Positions 20,026 through 29,186 of a DNA stretch of 64,000 bases are shown in pieces; position 1 is the stretch's first letter, and each line of letters starts with the position of its first letter. The DNA is taken from positions 124,001 to 188,000 of the forward strand of contig NZ_LMFQ01000020.1 of the NCBI RefSeq assembly GCF_001426905.1, given 5' to 3'. A program made the position numbers and the translations under genes. The DNA is from Caulobacter sp. Root1455. GTDB taxonomy: Bacteria; Pseudomonadota; Alphaproteobacteria; Caulobacterales; Caulobacteraceae. Under the pieces are notes generated by a model, which was not told the origin of the DNA, searched no databases, and worked only from the letters and a program-made list of their open reading frames with translations.

Positions 20026-20050
20026 TCGTTCAATTCGCTGGAAGCGAGCC

Positions 20051-20440
20051 CTATTCGGCGGCCTCGGTCTTGCGGACGTTCGAACGCTCGGCGATGCGGG
20101 CCGACTTACCGCGACGGTCGCGCAGGTAGTACAGCTTGGCGCGACGGACGACGCCGCGACGCTTGACTTCGATGCTTTCGATGCTCGGCGAGAGCAGCGG
20201 GAACAGACGTTCCACGCCTTCGCCGAACGAGATCTTGCGGACAGTGAAGCTCTCGTGCACGCCGCCGCCCGAACGGGCGATGCAGACGCCCTCGTAGGCC
20301 TGGACGCGCTCGCGCTCGCCTTCCTTGATGCGGACGTTGACGCGCAGGGTGTCGCCCGGCTCGAACTCGGGGATGGCGCGGGCGGCCAGCAGACGCTGGG
20401 CTTCTTCGCGCTCGAGTTCCTTGATGATGTTGATCGCCAT
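20051..20440 (-). CDS. rplS: 50S ribosomal protein L19
   Basis: The 129-residue protein has the L19 pattern: '[19 protein letters not shown]' followed by '[16 protein letters not shown]', '[19 protein letters not shown]' and a basic segment '[20 protein letters not shown]'. L19 sits at the 30S-50S interface. AAAGGAG lies before the ATG at 20440. trmD ends 4 bp upstream, the usual arrangement, and a clear terminator follows. The C-terminal tail after 'RIAER' is slightly longer than in E. coli, as in other alphaproteobacteria. Confidence 0.96.
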   Translation of the reverse strand: MAINIIKELEREEAQRLLAARAIPEFEPGDTLRVNVRIKEGERERVQAYEGVCIARSGGGVHESFTVRKISFGEGVERLFPLLSPSIESIEVKRRGVVRRAKLYYLRDRRGKSARIAERSNVRKTEAAE

Positions 20441-20444
20441 AACT

Positions 20445-21182
20445 CTAGTCTCCTTTGGGCTTACCCGTTTTCGGGCCGCCTTTTGCCTGTTGATTGGCGA
20501 GATGCGCTTCCCAGAGATCTGGACGCCGCTCGCGGGTGGTTTCTTCACGCATGCTGGTCCGCCACTGGGCCACCTTCTTGTGGTCGCCCGACAGCAGCAC
20601 CTCGGGGATATTCAAACCTTCGAACGTCCGCGGTCGCGTGTACTGCGGATGCTCGAGGAGGCCGTCCTCGAAGCTTTCTTCCTGCGTGCTCTCGAAATTG
20701 CCCAGAACCCCTGGAGCCAATCGAACGCACGCCTCGATCACGACCATCGCCGCCGCCTCGCCACCGGCTAGAACGGCGTCTCCGACCGAGACTTCCTCGA
20801 ACCCCCGGGCGTCGAGCACCCGCTGGTCCACCCCCTCGAAACGGCCGCACAGGACGATGACGCCCGGAGCCTTGGCCCATTCCTTGACGCGCGCCTGGGT
20901 CAGGGGCCGACCCCGGGCGCTCATGTACAAAAGCGGCCGCCCACCGACCTCCACGCTGTCGAGCGCGGCGGCGATGACGTCCGCTTTTAGCACCGCTCCC
21001 ACGCCGCCACCCGCGGGGGTGTCGTCGAGGAAGCCGCGCTTATCCTTGGAAAACCCCCGAATGTCCAGTGTTTCCAATCGCCACAGGTCCTGCTCCTTCC
21101 ACGACGTGCCGATCAGCGAGACGCCGAGCGGGCCGGGAAAGGCCTCGGGGAACATGGTCAGGACGGTGGCGGTGAACGGCAT
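20445..21182 (-). CDS. trmD: tRNA (guanine37-N1)-methyltransferase
   Basis: The 245-residue SPOUT enzyme methylates G37 of tRNAs using S-adenosylmethionine, preventing frameshifts. Motifs are '[12 protein letters not shown]', the AdoMet trefoil-knot segments '[18 protein letters not shown]' and '[13 protein letters not shown]', and '[14 protein letters not shown]'. The conserved loop here reads '[17 protein letters not shown]', with Ala where gammaproteobacteria have Tyr, a substitution I have seen in related alphaproteobacteria. It is 4 bp upstream of rplS; rpsP and rimM, often in this operon, are not adjacent. Confidence 0.95.
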   Translation of the reverse strand: MPFTATVLTMFPEAFPGPLGVSLIGTSWKEQDLWRLETLDIRGFSKDKRGFLDDTPAGGGVGAVLKADVIAAALDSVEVGGRPLLYMSARGRPLTQARVKEWAKAPGVIVLCGRFEGVDQRVLDARGFEEVSVGDAVLAGGEAAAMVVIEACVRLAPGVLGNFESTQEESFEDGLLEHPQYTRPRTFEGLNIPEVLLSGDHKKVAQWRTSMREETTRERRPDLWEAHLANQQAKGGPKTGKPKGD

Positions 21183-21229
21183 GGGCGCTCCATAGCGCCC
21201 AAAGCCGCCAAAAATCTAGTTAGAGCAAT

Positions 21230-21424
21230 CTAGGTCAGGATGGTTTTGGGCAGGGGTTTGCCGGCCTCGGCGGGCATCAGCGGCGGGGTCAGCTTGACCG
21301 GCTCGCTGGTCATGTCCGCGGGCGGCGCGACGTGATGCACGGGGGCCACGGCCAGCACGGCGGCGGTGGTCAGGGTGGCGGCGACGAGCGCCGTACCGAC
21401 ACGGATCTTCTTCCATGAAACCAT
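21230..21424 (-). CDS. Small exported or membrane-anchored protein, hypothetical
   Basis: A 64-residue frame with strong third-position GC. It begins 'MVSWKKIRVGTALVAATLTTA' and has one hydrophobic segment (~8-28) after two lysines, then a Pro-rich polar tail ending 'KPLPKTILT'. This looks like a single-pass or secreted peptide. The Shine-Dalgarno is weak. It lies 47 bp upstream of trmD on the same strand and may share the transcript. I do not recognise a family. Confidence 0.55.
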   Translation of the reverse strand: MVSWKKIRVGTALVAATLTTAAVLAVAPVHHVAPPADMTSEPVKLTPPLMPAEAGKPLPKTILT

Positions 21425-21707
21425 GGGAAACGGACATCCTGCTGTTTTCTGGTTGCCCAAACCAAAGCCCGGGAGAGGAGGAGGTTCCCGTTTTTCAGCC
21501 CTGGCGGACGCTCTGCCTCTAGGTGAAGCAATCGACCTCGCCAAGGCGGCAATACGACGCGTTCGCCGCATTTCGCCGAACGCCGTCTTCGCGAGCAGCC
21601 GCCGCCAACGGATGTCAGCAGCGGGTCATCAAGGTCCGATTTCCGCGAGACGACTAGGGCTGGATTGCTCAATAATCCGGCCGCCTGATCCCCTGGGAGC
21701 CGCCGTC

Positions 21708-22508
21708 ATGACCACGACCGCCGATCGCTTTCACGCCCTGCACGCCGGTCCTGACGTGCTGGTCCTGCCCAACGCCTGGGACGCGGCCAGCGCCGCACTG
21801 ATGGAGGACGCCGGGGCCCGGGCGGTCGCCACCTCCAGCGCCGCCGTGGCCTGGGGCCGGGGCTATGCCGACGGCGACGCCCTGCCGGTCTCGGTCCTGA
21901 TCGACGTGGTCGCCGGGATCGCCCGGGTGATCAAGGTTCCGCTGACCGCCGACATCGAGGGCGGCTACACCGACGACCTGCCGACCCTGGCGGAGACCAT
22001 CAAGGCGGTGGTCGGGGCCGGGGCGGTCGGCGTCAACCTGGAAGACGGCCTCCGCGATCCGACGCTTCACGCCCGCAAGGTCGAGACCGCCCGAACCGCC
22101 GCCGGCCAGGCGGGCGTGAACCTGTTCATCAACGCCCGCACCGACGTCTATCTGAAGGGGCTGGCCGGGGGCGAGGCGGCCCTGGCCGAGACTCTGCGCC
22201 GCGCGGCGCTCTACGCCGAGGCCGGCGCCAGCGGCATCTTCGTGCCGATGCCGGTCGAGGAGGACCTGCTGTCGAAGCTGGCGGCCGGCATCGCCCTGCC
22301 GGTCAACGCCATGGGCCGCCCGGGCATGCCCTCGGCCAGCCGCCTGGCGCGGCTGGGCGTGCGCCGCCTGAGCTCGGCCACCGGCCCGTTCCGCGCCGCC
22401 TACGGCGCGATGCTGGCGGCGACCCGGACCTATCTGGAGGACGGCGACACCACCGGTTTCGCGGCCTCGGGCAAGGACCTGCCCGACCTCAACGACCGGT
22501 TCGGCTAA
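21708..22508 (+). CDS. Isocitrate lyase / PEP mutase family protein
   Basis: The 266-residue TIM-barrel protein matches the ICL/PEPM superfamily: 'LPNAWDAASAALMEDAGARAV', 'TADIEGGYTDDL' (Mg-binding acidic residues), 'VGVNLEDG' and 'LFINARTDVYL'. Such enzymes make or break C-C or C-P bonds alpha to oxaloacetate-like groups, for example carboxyvinyl-phosphonate or oxaloacetate lyases. It lacks the 'KKCGH' loop of true isocitrate lyases, so the subgroup is 'isocitrate lyase/phosphoenolpyruvate mutase family', reaction unknown. The stop codon overlaps the stop of the convergent next gene by 4 bp. Confidence 0.87.
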   Translation: MTTTADRFHALHAGPDVLVLPNAWDAASAALMEDAGARAVATSSAAVAWGRGYADGDALPVSVLIDVVAGIARVIKVPLTADIEGGYTDDLPTLAETIKAVVGAGAVGVNLEDGLRDPTLHARKVETARTAAGQAGVNLFINARTDVYLKGLAGGEAALAETLRRAALYAEAGASGIFVPMPVEEDLLSKLAAGIALPVNAMGRPGMPSASRLARLGVRRLSSATGPFRAAYGAMLAATRTYLEDGDTTGFAASGKDLPDLNDRFG

Positions 22509-23839
22509 GGCTTGGCGGAGGGCGCGGGCGGGGTTGAGGGCGCGTCAGCGGGCGGGTCCTGCCAGTTGAACCGGATCGGCAGCACGATCGGCAGGCCGTC
22601 CAGCGGTTCGCCCTCCTTGCTCCAGGGGTTCATCGCCATCAGCTTGGCCGCCTCCATGGCCGCCGCCCCGAAGTCCAGGCCGACAGGATCCTCGCGCCGA
22701 ACCTGGCAGTCGGTCAGCTCGCCCCGGATGTCGACGACGCAGGCGACCACGCCCGTGCCGGTCCTGACTCCGGCCTTCAGCGCCGCCTTGGGATAGGCCA
22801 GGGCCATGCCCTCGGCGGTCATGGTGCGAGTCCATTTCGGCTTGGTGATCTTGCGGGTGTCGGGACCCGCCGGATCCCGGAAATGGAAGGGCACATCGAC
22901 GGTGTAGCTGCTCAGGGTCTTGACCTGATCTGGGGCGAAGGCGACCCCGAAGGCAGGCGCCAGGGAGCGCGCCGCCTTGCCGAAGCCCTTGTCCGCCGGG
23001 ATTTCGGACAGGGTCCGGCAGAACTTCAGACCGCCCGTCCTGTTCAGTTCACAACGCAGCGTCACTTGACCGTTGGCGACGCCCGTGGCCTCGATGGGCC
23101 AGGCAGCGCGGACCTGCGCGCTAGTCGGAGTGCTGGTCCACGGCGGATCCAGAACTAGGCTGTTCACCGGGCCGTTAGGCATGGGCGCGTTTTCGAAGCC
23201 GTCCCAGTGGACGGGGATGGTGACCTCGCCTTCCACGGGCTTGCCGCCCCGGATCTTCGGCGTCATGCGGAACAGCGGCGAAAGCGCCAAGGCCGCGGCG
23301 CCGAAGCCCATGTTCTCCGGCGACTGTAGAGTGACCTGACAATCGCGCAGAAAGCCCTCTTCGTTCACCTTGCACTTGATCTCGGCTCGGGCGTTCGCCG
23401 GCGGCCTGTTTCGCGCCGCGACCGGATAGACGCCCATCAGCTGCGAAGCCGTGGGCTTGGTCGCCCAATCGGCGTTGGAATCGCCCGGCGCCAAGAACGA
23501 GAACCAGCTGTCGAACCGCTTGCCCACGATCGAAACGCCCATGGCGTCGCGGGTCTTGACCCGTTCCTTGGTCACCAGCGTCAGGGCGGCCTCGCCGAAG
23601 CCCATGCCGACGGGGTCTTCCTCAGCGACCTTGCAATCGACCTCACGGCCCTCCCCGTCGGCCGTGCAGTCCAGTCTGACCGAGCCGGAAATCTTTTGGT
23701 CGAAGGCGGCCTTGGGGTAGGCCGCCTGGCGTTCGGCGTCGGTCACTTTGCGGGCCGTCTGCGCCATGACCCTCTCTTCGGCCATCGCCGCGCCGCTCGC
23801 TCCAGCCGTCGCGACCGCCGCCAGAATCCAAATCCGCAT
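22505..23839 (-). CDS. Secreted protein with four TonB C-terminal-like repeats
   Basis: A 444-residue protein with a signal peptide (~1-20, ending 'AAMA'). Four repeats of ~100 residues follow, each with a Cys pair about ten residues apart and a 'GFGxAA' turn: 'LDCTADGEGREVDC', 'IKCKVNEEGFLRDC', 'LRCELNRTGGLKFC' and 'VACVVDIRGELTDC'. This pattern belongs to TonB C-terminal domains of energy transducers in this lineage, but no membrane anchor-Pro linker is present. Tandem ATGs occur at the start; the second lies 4 nt after GGGGGA and was used. It is divergent from polA. Function is not known; a periplasmic protein-binding role is inferred. Confidence 0.75.
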   Translation of the reverse strand: MRIWILAAVATAGASGAAMAEERVMAQTARKVTDAERQAAYPKAAFDQKISGSVRLDCTADGEGREVDCKVAEEDPVGMGFGEAALTLVTKERVKTRDAMGVSIVGKRFDSWFSFLAPGDSNADWATKPTASQLMGVYPVAARNRPPANARAEIKCKVNEEGFLRDCQVTLQSPENMGFGAAALALSPLFRMTPKIRGGKPVEGEVTIPVHWDGFENAPMPNGPVNSLVLDPPWTSTPTSAQVRAAWPIEATGVANGQVTLRCELNRTGGLKFCRTLSEIPADKGFGKAARSLAPAFGVAFAPDQVKTLSSYTVDVPFHFRDPAGPDTRKITKPKWTRTMTAEGMALAYPKAALKAGVRTGTGVVACVVDIRGELTDCQVRREDPVGLDFGAAAMEAAKLMAMNPWSKEGEPLDGLPIVLPIRFNWQDPPADAPSTPPAPSAKP

Positions 23840-23990
23840 CATTCCCCCAAACGCACAGCGCTCCGACGCACCCCGCGAGGCGACTTCCCAACTCATGGTC
23901 GTGTTTAAAGGGGCTCGGTCGCGAGCGCCAGTATGGCAACGTACGTCTCGGGTGTTCCCGCCTCGCTCCTGACCGCCTATCTTCCCGACC

Positions 23991-26897
23991 ATGACCGACA
24001 CGCTCGCGCCCGATTCCGCCGCTCCGCCAGAAGCAGACCGTCCGCTGACCCAGGACGGCCCCGCCGTGCGGCTGTTCCTGGTCGACGGCTCGGCCTATCT
24101 GTTCCGCGCCTACCACGCTCTGCCGCCGCTGACCCGCAAGAGCGACGGCCTGCCGGTGGGCGCGGTCCAGGGCTTCTGCAACATGCTGTGGAAGCTGATG
24201 CGCGACATGCAGGGCGACGCGCCCACCCACCTGGCGGTGATCTGGGACCATTCGGAAAAGACGTTCCGCAACAATCTCTATGACAAGTACAAGGCCCATC
24301 GCCCGCCGCCGCCCGAGGACCTGATCCCGCAGTTCCCGCTGGTGCGCGAGGCGACCCGCGCCTTCGGCGTGCCGGCCATCGAGCTGCCCGGCTACGAGGC
24401 CGACGACCTGATCGCCGCCTATGCCTGCAGGGTCCGCGACCTGGGCGGCGAGGCGGTGATCGTCTCGTCCGACAAGGACCTGATGCAGCTGGTCGGCGAG
24501 GGCGTGTCGATGTTCGACCCGATGAAGGGCGCGCGCATTGACCGCGAGCAGGTGTTCGAGAAGTTCGGCGTCTATCCCGAGCGGGTGGTCGACGTGCAGT
24601 CGCTGTGCGGCGACAGCGTCGACAACGTGCCCGGCGCCCCGGGCATCGGTATCAAGACCGCCGCTCAGCTGATCAACGAATACGGCGACCTCGACACTCT
24701 GCTGGCCCGGGCCGGCGAGATCAAGCAGCCCAAGCGCCGCGAGACCCTGATCGAATTCGCCGACCAGATCCGCCTGTCGCGCCAGCTGGTCCAGCTGGAC
24801 TGCGACACCCCGCTGCCCGAGCCGATCGATGACCTGGTCGTGCGCGAGCCGGACAAGCAGGTGCTGGCCGACTTCCTGGAGCTGATGGAGTTCCGCTCCC
24901 TGGCCCGTCGGGTCGGCGACGGCAACGCCGCCGCCGCGCCGCGCACCCTCGATCGCCCGCCCAGCGCCCCGACCGCGCCGGTGCTCGGCGTGTCCTACAT
25001 GGGCGCCGCGGCCCGGGCGGCGGCCAATCCGGTGGCCGAACCGGCCAACGTCGACACCGCCTCCTACGTCCGCATCCAGGACATCGAGACCCTGAACGCC
25101 TGGGTCGCCAAGGCGACGGCCAAGGGGATCGTGGCTTTCGACACCGAGACCGACGCGCTCTCGTCGGCCACGGCCGGCCTGTGCGGCGTGTCGCTGGCCA
25201 TCGCGCCGGGCGAGGCCTGCTACATCCCGGTCGGCCACTGCGAGAAGGACGGCCTGGCCCTGGAGGCCGCCGCCGACCTCGTCCAGATTCCTCTGGAAGA
25301 GGCGATCGCCGCCCTGAAGCTGCTGCTGGAGGATCCGGCGGTGCTGAAGGTGGCCCAGAACGCCAAGTACGACATCGCCGTCCTGGCCCGTCACGGGATC
25401 GATGTGGGTCCGATCGAGGACACCATGCTGATCAGCTACGTGCTGGAGGCCGGACTGCACGGCCACGGCATGGACGAGCTGTCGGAGCTGTGGCTGGGCC
25501 ACAAGCCCATTCCGTTCAAGCAAGTGGCCGGGACCGGCAAGGCGCAGATCAGCTTCAAGCACGTGGGCCTGAACGAGGCGACCGCCTATGCCGCCGAGGA
25601 CGCCGACGTCACCCTGCGGCTCTACAACGTGCTCAAGCCGCGCCTGGCCCGCGAGGGTCTGCTGACGGTCTACGAGACCCTGGAGCGCCCGCTGCCGGCC
25701 GTGCTGGCGGCGATGGAGAACGACGGCATCCGCGTCGATCCCGAGACCCTGCGCCGGCTGTCCAACGAGTTCTCGATGCGCATGGTCCAGTACGAGGCCC
25801 GGGCGCAGGAACTGGTCGGCCGGCCGTTCAACCTGGGCAGCCCCAAGCAGATCGGCGACGTGCTGTTCGGCGAGATGGCGCTGAAGGGCGGCAAGAAAAC
25901 CGCCACCGGCCAGTGGTCGACCGACAGCGACGTGCTGGAGGCCCTGGCCCTGGAGCACGAGCTGCCGCGCGTGCTGCTCGACTGGCGCCAGCTGTCCAAG
26001 CTGAAGGGGACCTATACCGAAAACCTGATCGCGGCGATCGCGCCGGGCGGCGGCAACCGGGTGCACACCTCCTACGCCCTGGCCTCGACCACCACGGGCC
26101 GGCTGTCGTCGTCCGACCCCAACCTGCAGAACATCCCGATCCGCACCGAGGAAGGCCGCAAGATCCGCAAGGCCTTCATCGCCGCGCCGGGCAAGGTGTT
26201 GATCAGCGCCGACTACAGCCAGATCGAGTTGCGCCTGCTGGCCCACATCGGCGACATCCCCCAGCTGAAGAAGGCCTTCCAGGAGGGGCTGGACATCCAC
26301 GCCATGACCGCGTCGGAGATGTTCAACGTGCCGATCGAGGGCATGCCCAGCGAGGTGCGCCGCCGGGCCAAGGCGATCAATTTCGGCATCGTCTACGGCA
26401 TCAGCGCGTTTGGTCTGGCCAACCAGCTGTCGATCCCGCAGGGCGAGGCGGGCGCTTACATCAAGACCTATTTCGAGCGCTTCCCGGGGATCCAGGCCTA
26501 TATGGAGGCGACCAAGGCCTTCGTGCGCGAGCACGGCTATGTCACCACCATCTTCGGGCGGAAGATCAACATCCCCGACATCGGCGGCAAGTCGGTGGCC
26601 CACCGGCAGTTCGCCGAGCGGGCGGCGATCAACGCCCCGATCCAGGGCGCGGCGGCCGACGTGATGCGCCGGGCCATGGTCCGCATGCCGGGCGCGCTGA
26701 AGGCGGCCGGCCTGTCGTCGCGCATGCTGCTGCAGGTGCACGACGAACTGGTTTTCGAGGCGCCCGAGGCCGAAGCCGAGGCCACCTGCGCCGTCGCCCG
26801 CCAGGTCATGGAGACCGCGGCCGAACCGGCGGTGGCCATCACCGTGCCGTTGACGGTCGAGGCCCGAGCCGCCGCCAACTGGGACGAGGCCCACTGA
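23991..26897 (+). CDS. polA: DNA polymerase I
   Basis: The 968-residue enzyme fills gaps and removes RNA primers. It has three domains: a 5'-3' exonuclease (~20-310, 'LPGYEADDLIAAYA' and 'SLCGDSVDNVPGAPGIGIKTA'), an active 3'-5' exonuclease (~355-550, 'AFDTETDALSS', 'NAKYDIAVLARHG', 'AAEDADVT'), and the polymerase domain with motif A 'ADYSQIELRLLAHI', motif B 'RRRAKAINFGIVYG' and motif C 'LLQVHDELVFE'. Length is normal for alphaproteobacteria. It stands alone, divergent from the TonB-C repeat gene, and is followed by ~300 bp leading to a chemoreceptor. Confidence 0.97.
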   Translation: MTDTLAPDSAAPPEADRPLTQDGPAVRLFLVDGSAYLFRAYHALPPLTRKSDGLPVGAVQGFCNMLWKLMRDMQGDAPTHLAVIWDHSEKTFRNNLYDKYKAHRPPPPEDLIPQFPLVREATRAFGVPAIELPGYEADDLIAAYACRVRDLGGEAVIVSSDKDLMQLVGEGVSMFDPMKGARIDREQVFEKFGVYPERVVDVQSLCGDSVDNVPGAPGIGIKTAAQLINEYGDLDTLLARAGEIKQPKRRETLIEFADQIRLSRQLVQLDCDTPLPEPIDDLVVREPDKQVLADFLELMEFRSLARRVGDGNAAAAPRTLDRPPSAPTAPVLGVSYMGAAARAAANPVAEPANVDTASYVRIQDIETLNAWVAKATAKGIVAFDTETDALSSATAGLCGVSLAIAPGEACYIPVGHCEKDGLALEAAADLVQIPLEEAIAALKLLLEDPAVLKVAQNAKYDIAVLARHGIDVGPIEDTMLISYVLEAGLHGHGMDELSELWLGHKPIPFKQVAGTGKAQISFKHVGLNEATAYAAEDADVTLRLYNVLKPRLAREGLLTVYETLERPLPAVLAAMENDGIRVDPETLRRLSNEFSMRMVQYEARAQELVGRPFNLGSPKQIGDVLFGEMALKGGKKTATGQWSTDSDVLEALALEHELPRVLLDWRQLSKLKGTYTENLIAAIAPGGGNRVHTSYALASTTTGRLSSSDPNLQNIPIRTEEGRKIRKAFIAAPGKVLISADYSQIELRLLAHIGDIPQLKKAFQEGLDIHAMTASEMFNVPIEGMPSEVRRRAKAINFGIVYGISAFGLANQLSIPQGEAGAYIKTYFERFPGIQAYMEATKAFVREHGYVTTIFGRKINIPDIGGKSVAHRQFAERAAINAPIQGAAADVMRRAMVRMPGALKAAGLSSRMLLQVHDELVFEAPEAEAEATCAVARQVMETAAEPAVAITVPLTVEARAAANWDEAH

Positions 26898-27192
26898 CGA
26901 GTCTCGCTGGGTCGAAATTTTTCGTCCCGGCGACATGCGCGACTTGAGGTTGGATCGCGCGAGAGAAGGCGCTCTATCCCCGACTCTGTGCAATCTTGGG
27001 TGAGTGTTACTCGCAGAACGTTGTTATTATTGAGGAATAGATTCCGCAGGTGCGACGTTGCGCCACAGCACGGTTAATGTCGCGGAAACCTCGCCGCCTT
27101 CACTGGTTAACCGTGCGACGCTTGCTTCTGGCTGCGGCTTAAAAATTCGTGGTCCATCAAGTTTGCGTCGCGGTCCAATCTGGAGCGCGGCC
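26898..27192. promoter_or_regulatory. Chemoreceptor upstream region with inverted GTTAA repeats
   Basis: This 295-bp gap holds no gene. It is AT-richer than its surroundings around 27000-27050. GCACGGTTAA (27068-27077) and its exact reverse complement TTAACCGTGC (27107-27116) are separated by 29 bp, and an 8-bp palindrome GGTTAACC occupies 27105-27112. These are candidate regulator sites for the chemoreceptor gene starting at 27193; the binding protein is unknown. Confidence 0.4.
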
Positions 27193-29118
27193 ATGAAGTT
27201 CGGCGACCTGAAAATTCCGCATAAGCTGCTGGCGGTTTTCGCCGTGATGCTTGCGACCATCGCGGTGATGGGCGTGGTGCTCTTCGTCAACCAGATGGAA
27301 TACGAAGGCTCGGTCCAGCGCACGGAGCGCGCGCACCAGGCGCTGCGCGCCGCCGACACCGCCGCCTTCCGCCTGACCCGCCAGGAAAACTCGCTGCGAG
27401 GCTTCCTGCTCTCGGGCGACGAGTACTACGTCAAGCGGCTGGAAGAGGCTCACAAGCCCAAGTTCCTGGCCGCCGTCGACCAACTGCGGACCCTGGCCGC
27501 CGGCGACGAGGCTCAGCTGGCCCGGATCGCCGCCGTCGAGGACGGCTACGCCAACTACCGCAAGCTGGCCATCGAGCCGGGCGAGACCCTGGCCCGCGAT
27601 CCGGCCACCCATCAGCAGGCCGTCGACCTGGTCAAGCATGACGGCGTCGCCGACCAGGCGGTCTCGGTGGTCGAGGACGCCATCGAGGCGATCGTCAACA
27701 CCTCGGAAGCCGTCGTCGCCGCCGAAGCCGCCGCCCAGAAGAAGTCGTCGCTGGAAGCGCGCCTGACTCTGCTGATCGGGACCGCCATCGCCATCGCCAT
27801 CGCCTTCGGCGGCGGCTTGCTGCTGTCGGGCTTCATCGCCGCGCCGGTGTCGGCCATGACGGCGGCCATGCGCCGCCTGGCCTCGGGCGACAACGGGGTG
27901 GACGTTCCGGCGACCGACCGCAAGGACGAGATCGGCCAGATGGCCGCCGCGGTGGTCACCTTCAAGGAAGCCGCCCTGGCCAAGATCCGCCTGGAAGCCG
28001 CCGCCGAGGAGACCCGCCTGGCGGCCGAAGGCGAGCGCGCCGCCAATGACGACGAGCGACGCCTGGTCGCCGCCGAGCAGACCGCCGTGGTCGACGTGCT
28101 GGCCTCGAACCTGGCGCGGCTGGCCCAGGGCGACCTGACCTGCAGCATCGACGCCGAATTCACCGGCCGCTACCGCCAGCTGCGCGAGGACTTCAACCTG
28201 GCGGTCGTCAAGCTGCGTGAAGCCATGGAGGCGATCATCGTCTCCACCAACGGAGTCCGCAGCGGTTCCGACGAAATCGCCGACGCCTCCGACAGCCTGG
28301 CGCGCCGCACCGAACAGCAGGCGGCCAGCCTGGAGGAGACCGCCGCGGCGCTGGACGAGATCACGGCCACGGTGCGTAAGACCGCATCGGGCGCCAAGGA
28401 GGCCTCCACCGTGGTCGCCACCGCCCGCACCGACGCGGAGAGGTCGGGGCGGATCGTCGCCCAGGCCGTTCAGGCCATGACCGAGATCGAAACCTCTTCG
28501 GCCCAGGTCAGCCAGATCATCGGGGTGATCGACGAAATCGCCTTCCAGACCAACCTTCTGGCCCTGAACGCCGGGGTCGAGGCGGCCCGGGCCGGTGACG
28601 CCGGCCGCGGCTTCGCGGTCGTCGCCCAGGAGGTCCGGGCCCTGGCCCAGCGCTCGGCCGAGGCGGCCCGGGAGATCAAGACCCTGATCTCGACCTCCAC
28701 CCAGCAGGTCGGGGCCGGGGTCGACCTGGTCGGCCAGACTGGCGACGCCCTGCAGCGCATCGTCATCCAGGTGGCCTCGATCGACGAGCTGGTCACCGAG
28801 ATCGCCGCCTCGGCCGTCGAGCAGTCGACGGGCCTGCAGGAGGTCAACAACGCCGTCAACCAGATGGACCAGGTGGTGCAGCAGAACGCCGCCATGGTCG
28901 AGGAGGCGACGGCGGCCAGCCACTCGCTGAAGAACGAGGCCAGCCAACTGGCGGCCCTGGTCGACCGCTTCCAGGTCGGCGAGGCGTCCGCCGCGGCCCC
29001 GGCCAAGCGCCCGCCCGCCGCTCGTTCGGCCCACGCCCGGCCCGCGACCTTCGTACGCCCCGGCAGGTCGGGCGGCGCCGCGACCGCGGTCAAGGCCAAC
29101 GAGTGGCAAGAATTCTGA
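27193..29118 (+). CDS. Methyl-accepting chemotaxis protein with CHASE3-like sensor
   Basis: The 641-residue chemoreceptor has TM1 (~13-33), a periplasmic helical domain (~35-185) resembling CHASE3 ('[21 protein letters not shown]'), TM2 (~192-215), a HAMP domain, a second HAMP-like linker (~300-370) and the kinase-control tip '[19 protein letters not shown]' and '[17 protein letters not shown]'. It ends in 'NEWQEF', a pentapeptide-like tail used to tether the CheR methyltransferase. It would signal through CheA/CheW to the flagellum. The ATG at 27193 was preferred because upstream frame has no similarity. No other che genes are adjacent. Confidence 0.94.
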   Translation: MKFGDLKIPHKLLAVFAVMLATIAVMGVVLFVNQMEYEGSVQRTERAHQALRAADTAAFRLTRQENSLRGFLLSGDEYYVKRLEEAHKPKFLAAVDQLRTLAAGDEAQLARIAAVEDGYANYRKLAIEPGETLARDPATHQQAVDLVKHDGVADQAVSVVEDAIEAIVNTSEAVVAAEAAAQKKSSLEARLTLLIGTAIAIAIAFGGGLLLSGFIAAPVSAMTAAMRRLASGDNGVDVPATDRKDEIGQMAAAVVTFKEAALAKIRLEAAAEETRLAAEGERAANDDERRLVAAEQTAVVDVLASNLARLAQGDLTCSIDAEFTGRYRQLREDFNLAVVKLREAMEAIIVSTNGVRSGSDEIADASDSLARRTEQQAASLEETAAALDEITATVRKTASGAKEASTVVATARTDAERSGRIVAQAVQAMTEIETSSAQVSQIIGVIDEIAFQTNLLALNAGVEAARAGDAGRGFAVVAQEVRALAQRSAEAAREIKTLISTSTQQVGAGVDLVGQTGDALQRIVIQVASIDELVTEIAASAVEQSTGLQEVNNAVNQMDQVVQQNAAMVEEATAASHSLKNEASQLAALVDRFQVGEASAAAPAKRPPAARSAHARPATFVRPGRSGGAATAVKANEWQEF

Positions 29119-29149
29119 TCGGCGTCCCCTCGACGATCGGATGACGGAA

Positions 29150-29182
29150 GGCTCCCCGATGTCCCTCGGGGGGCCTTTTTCC
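29150..29182 (+). terminator. Intrinsic terminator after the chemoreceptor
   Basis: GGCTCCCCGA (29150-29159), a short loop and TCGGGGGGCC (29166-29175) form a stem with one mismatch, followed by TTTTTCC. It lies 31 bp after the chemoreceptor stop and just before the end of the convergent LytTR gene. Confidence 0.85.
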
Positions 29183-29186
29183 TATC

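Larger units (their letters stand above)
19602..20050. other. Intergenic region upstream of leuC and downstream of rplS
   Basis: This 449-bp stretch holds no convincing gene. It contains the rplS terminator (19994-20025) and a second hairpin (19769-19794) pointing towards leuC. Two very short minus-strand frames exist: an 8-codon one (19793-19819) ending at the hairpin, and a 43-codon Arg-rich one (19665-19796) with GAAGGAAA upstream. Neither has family similarity I recognise. A TTGACA hexamer on the minus strand (19922-19927) has no good -10 partner. The leuC promoter is expected here. Confidence 0.5.

Noticed and set aside
23643..26993. A 1116-codon minus-strand open frame opposite polA
   Set aside because: Long stop-free antisense frames are expected in DNA with strong GC3; the plus strand carries all DNA polymerase I motifs.
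27061..27120. CtrA-type site (TTAA-N7-TTAA) upstream of the chemoreceptor
   Set aside because: The two TTAA elements are ~32 bp apart, not 7, so the consensus is not met.
27152..27167. Sigma-54 promoter upstream of the chemoreceptor
   Set aside because: GG and GC elements are separated by 12 bp rather than the required 10.
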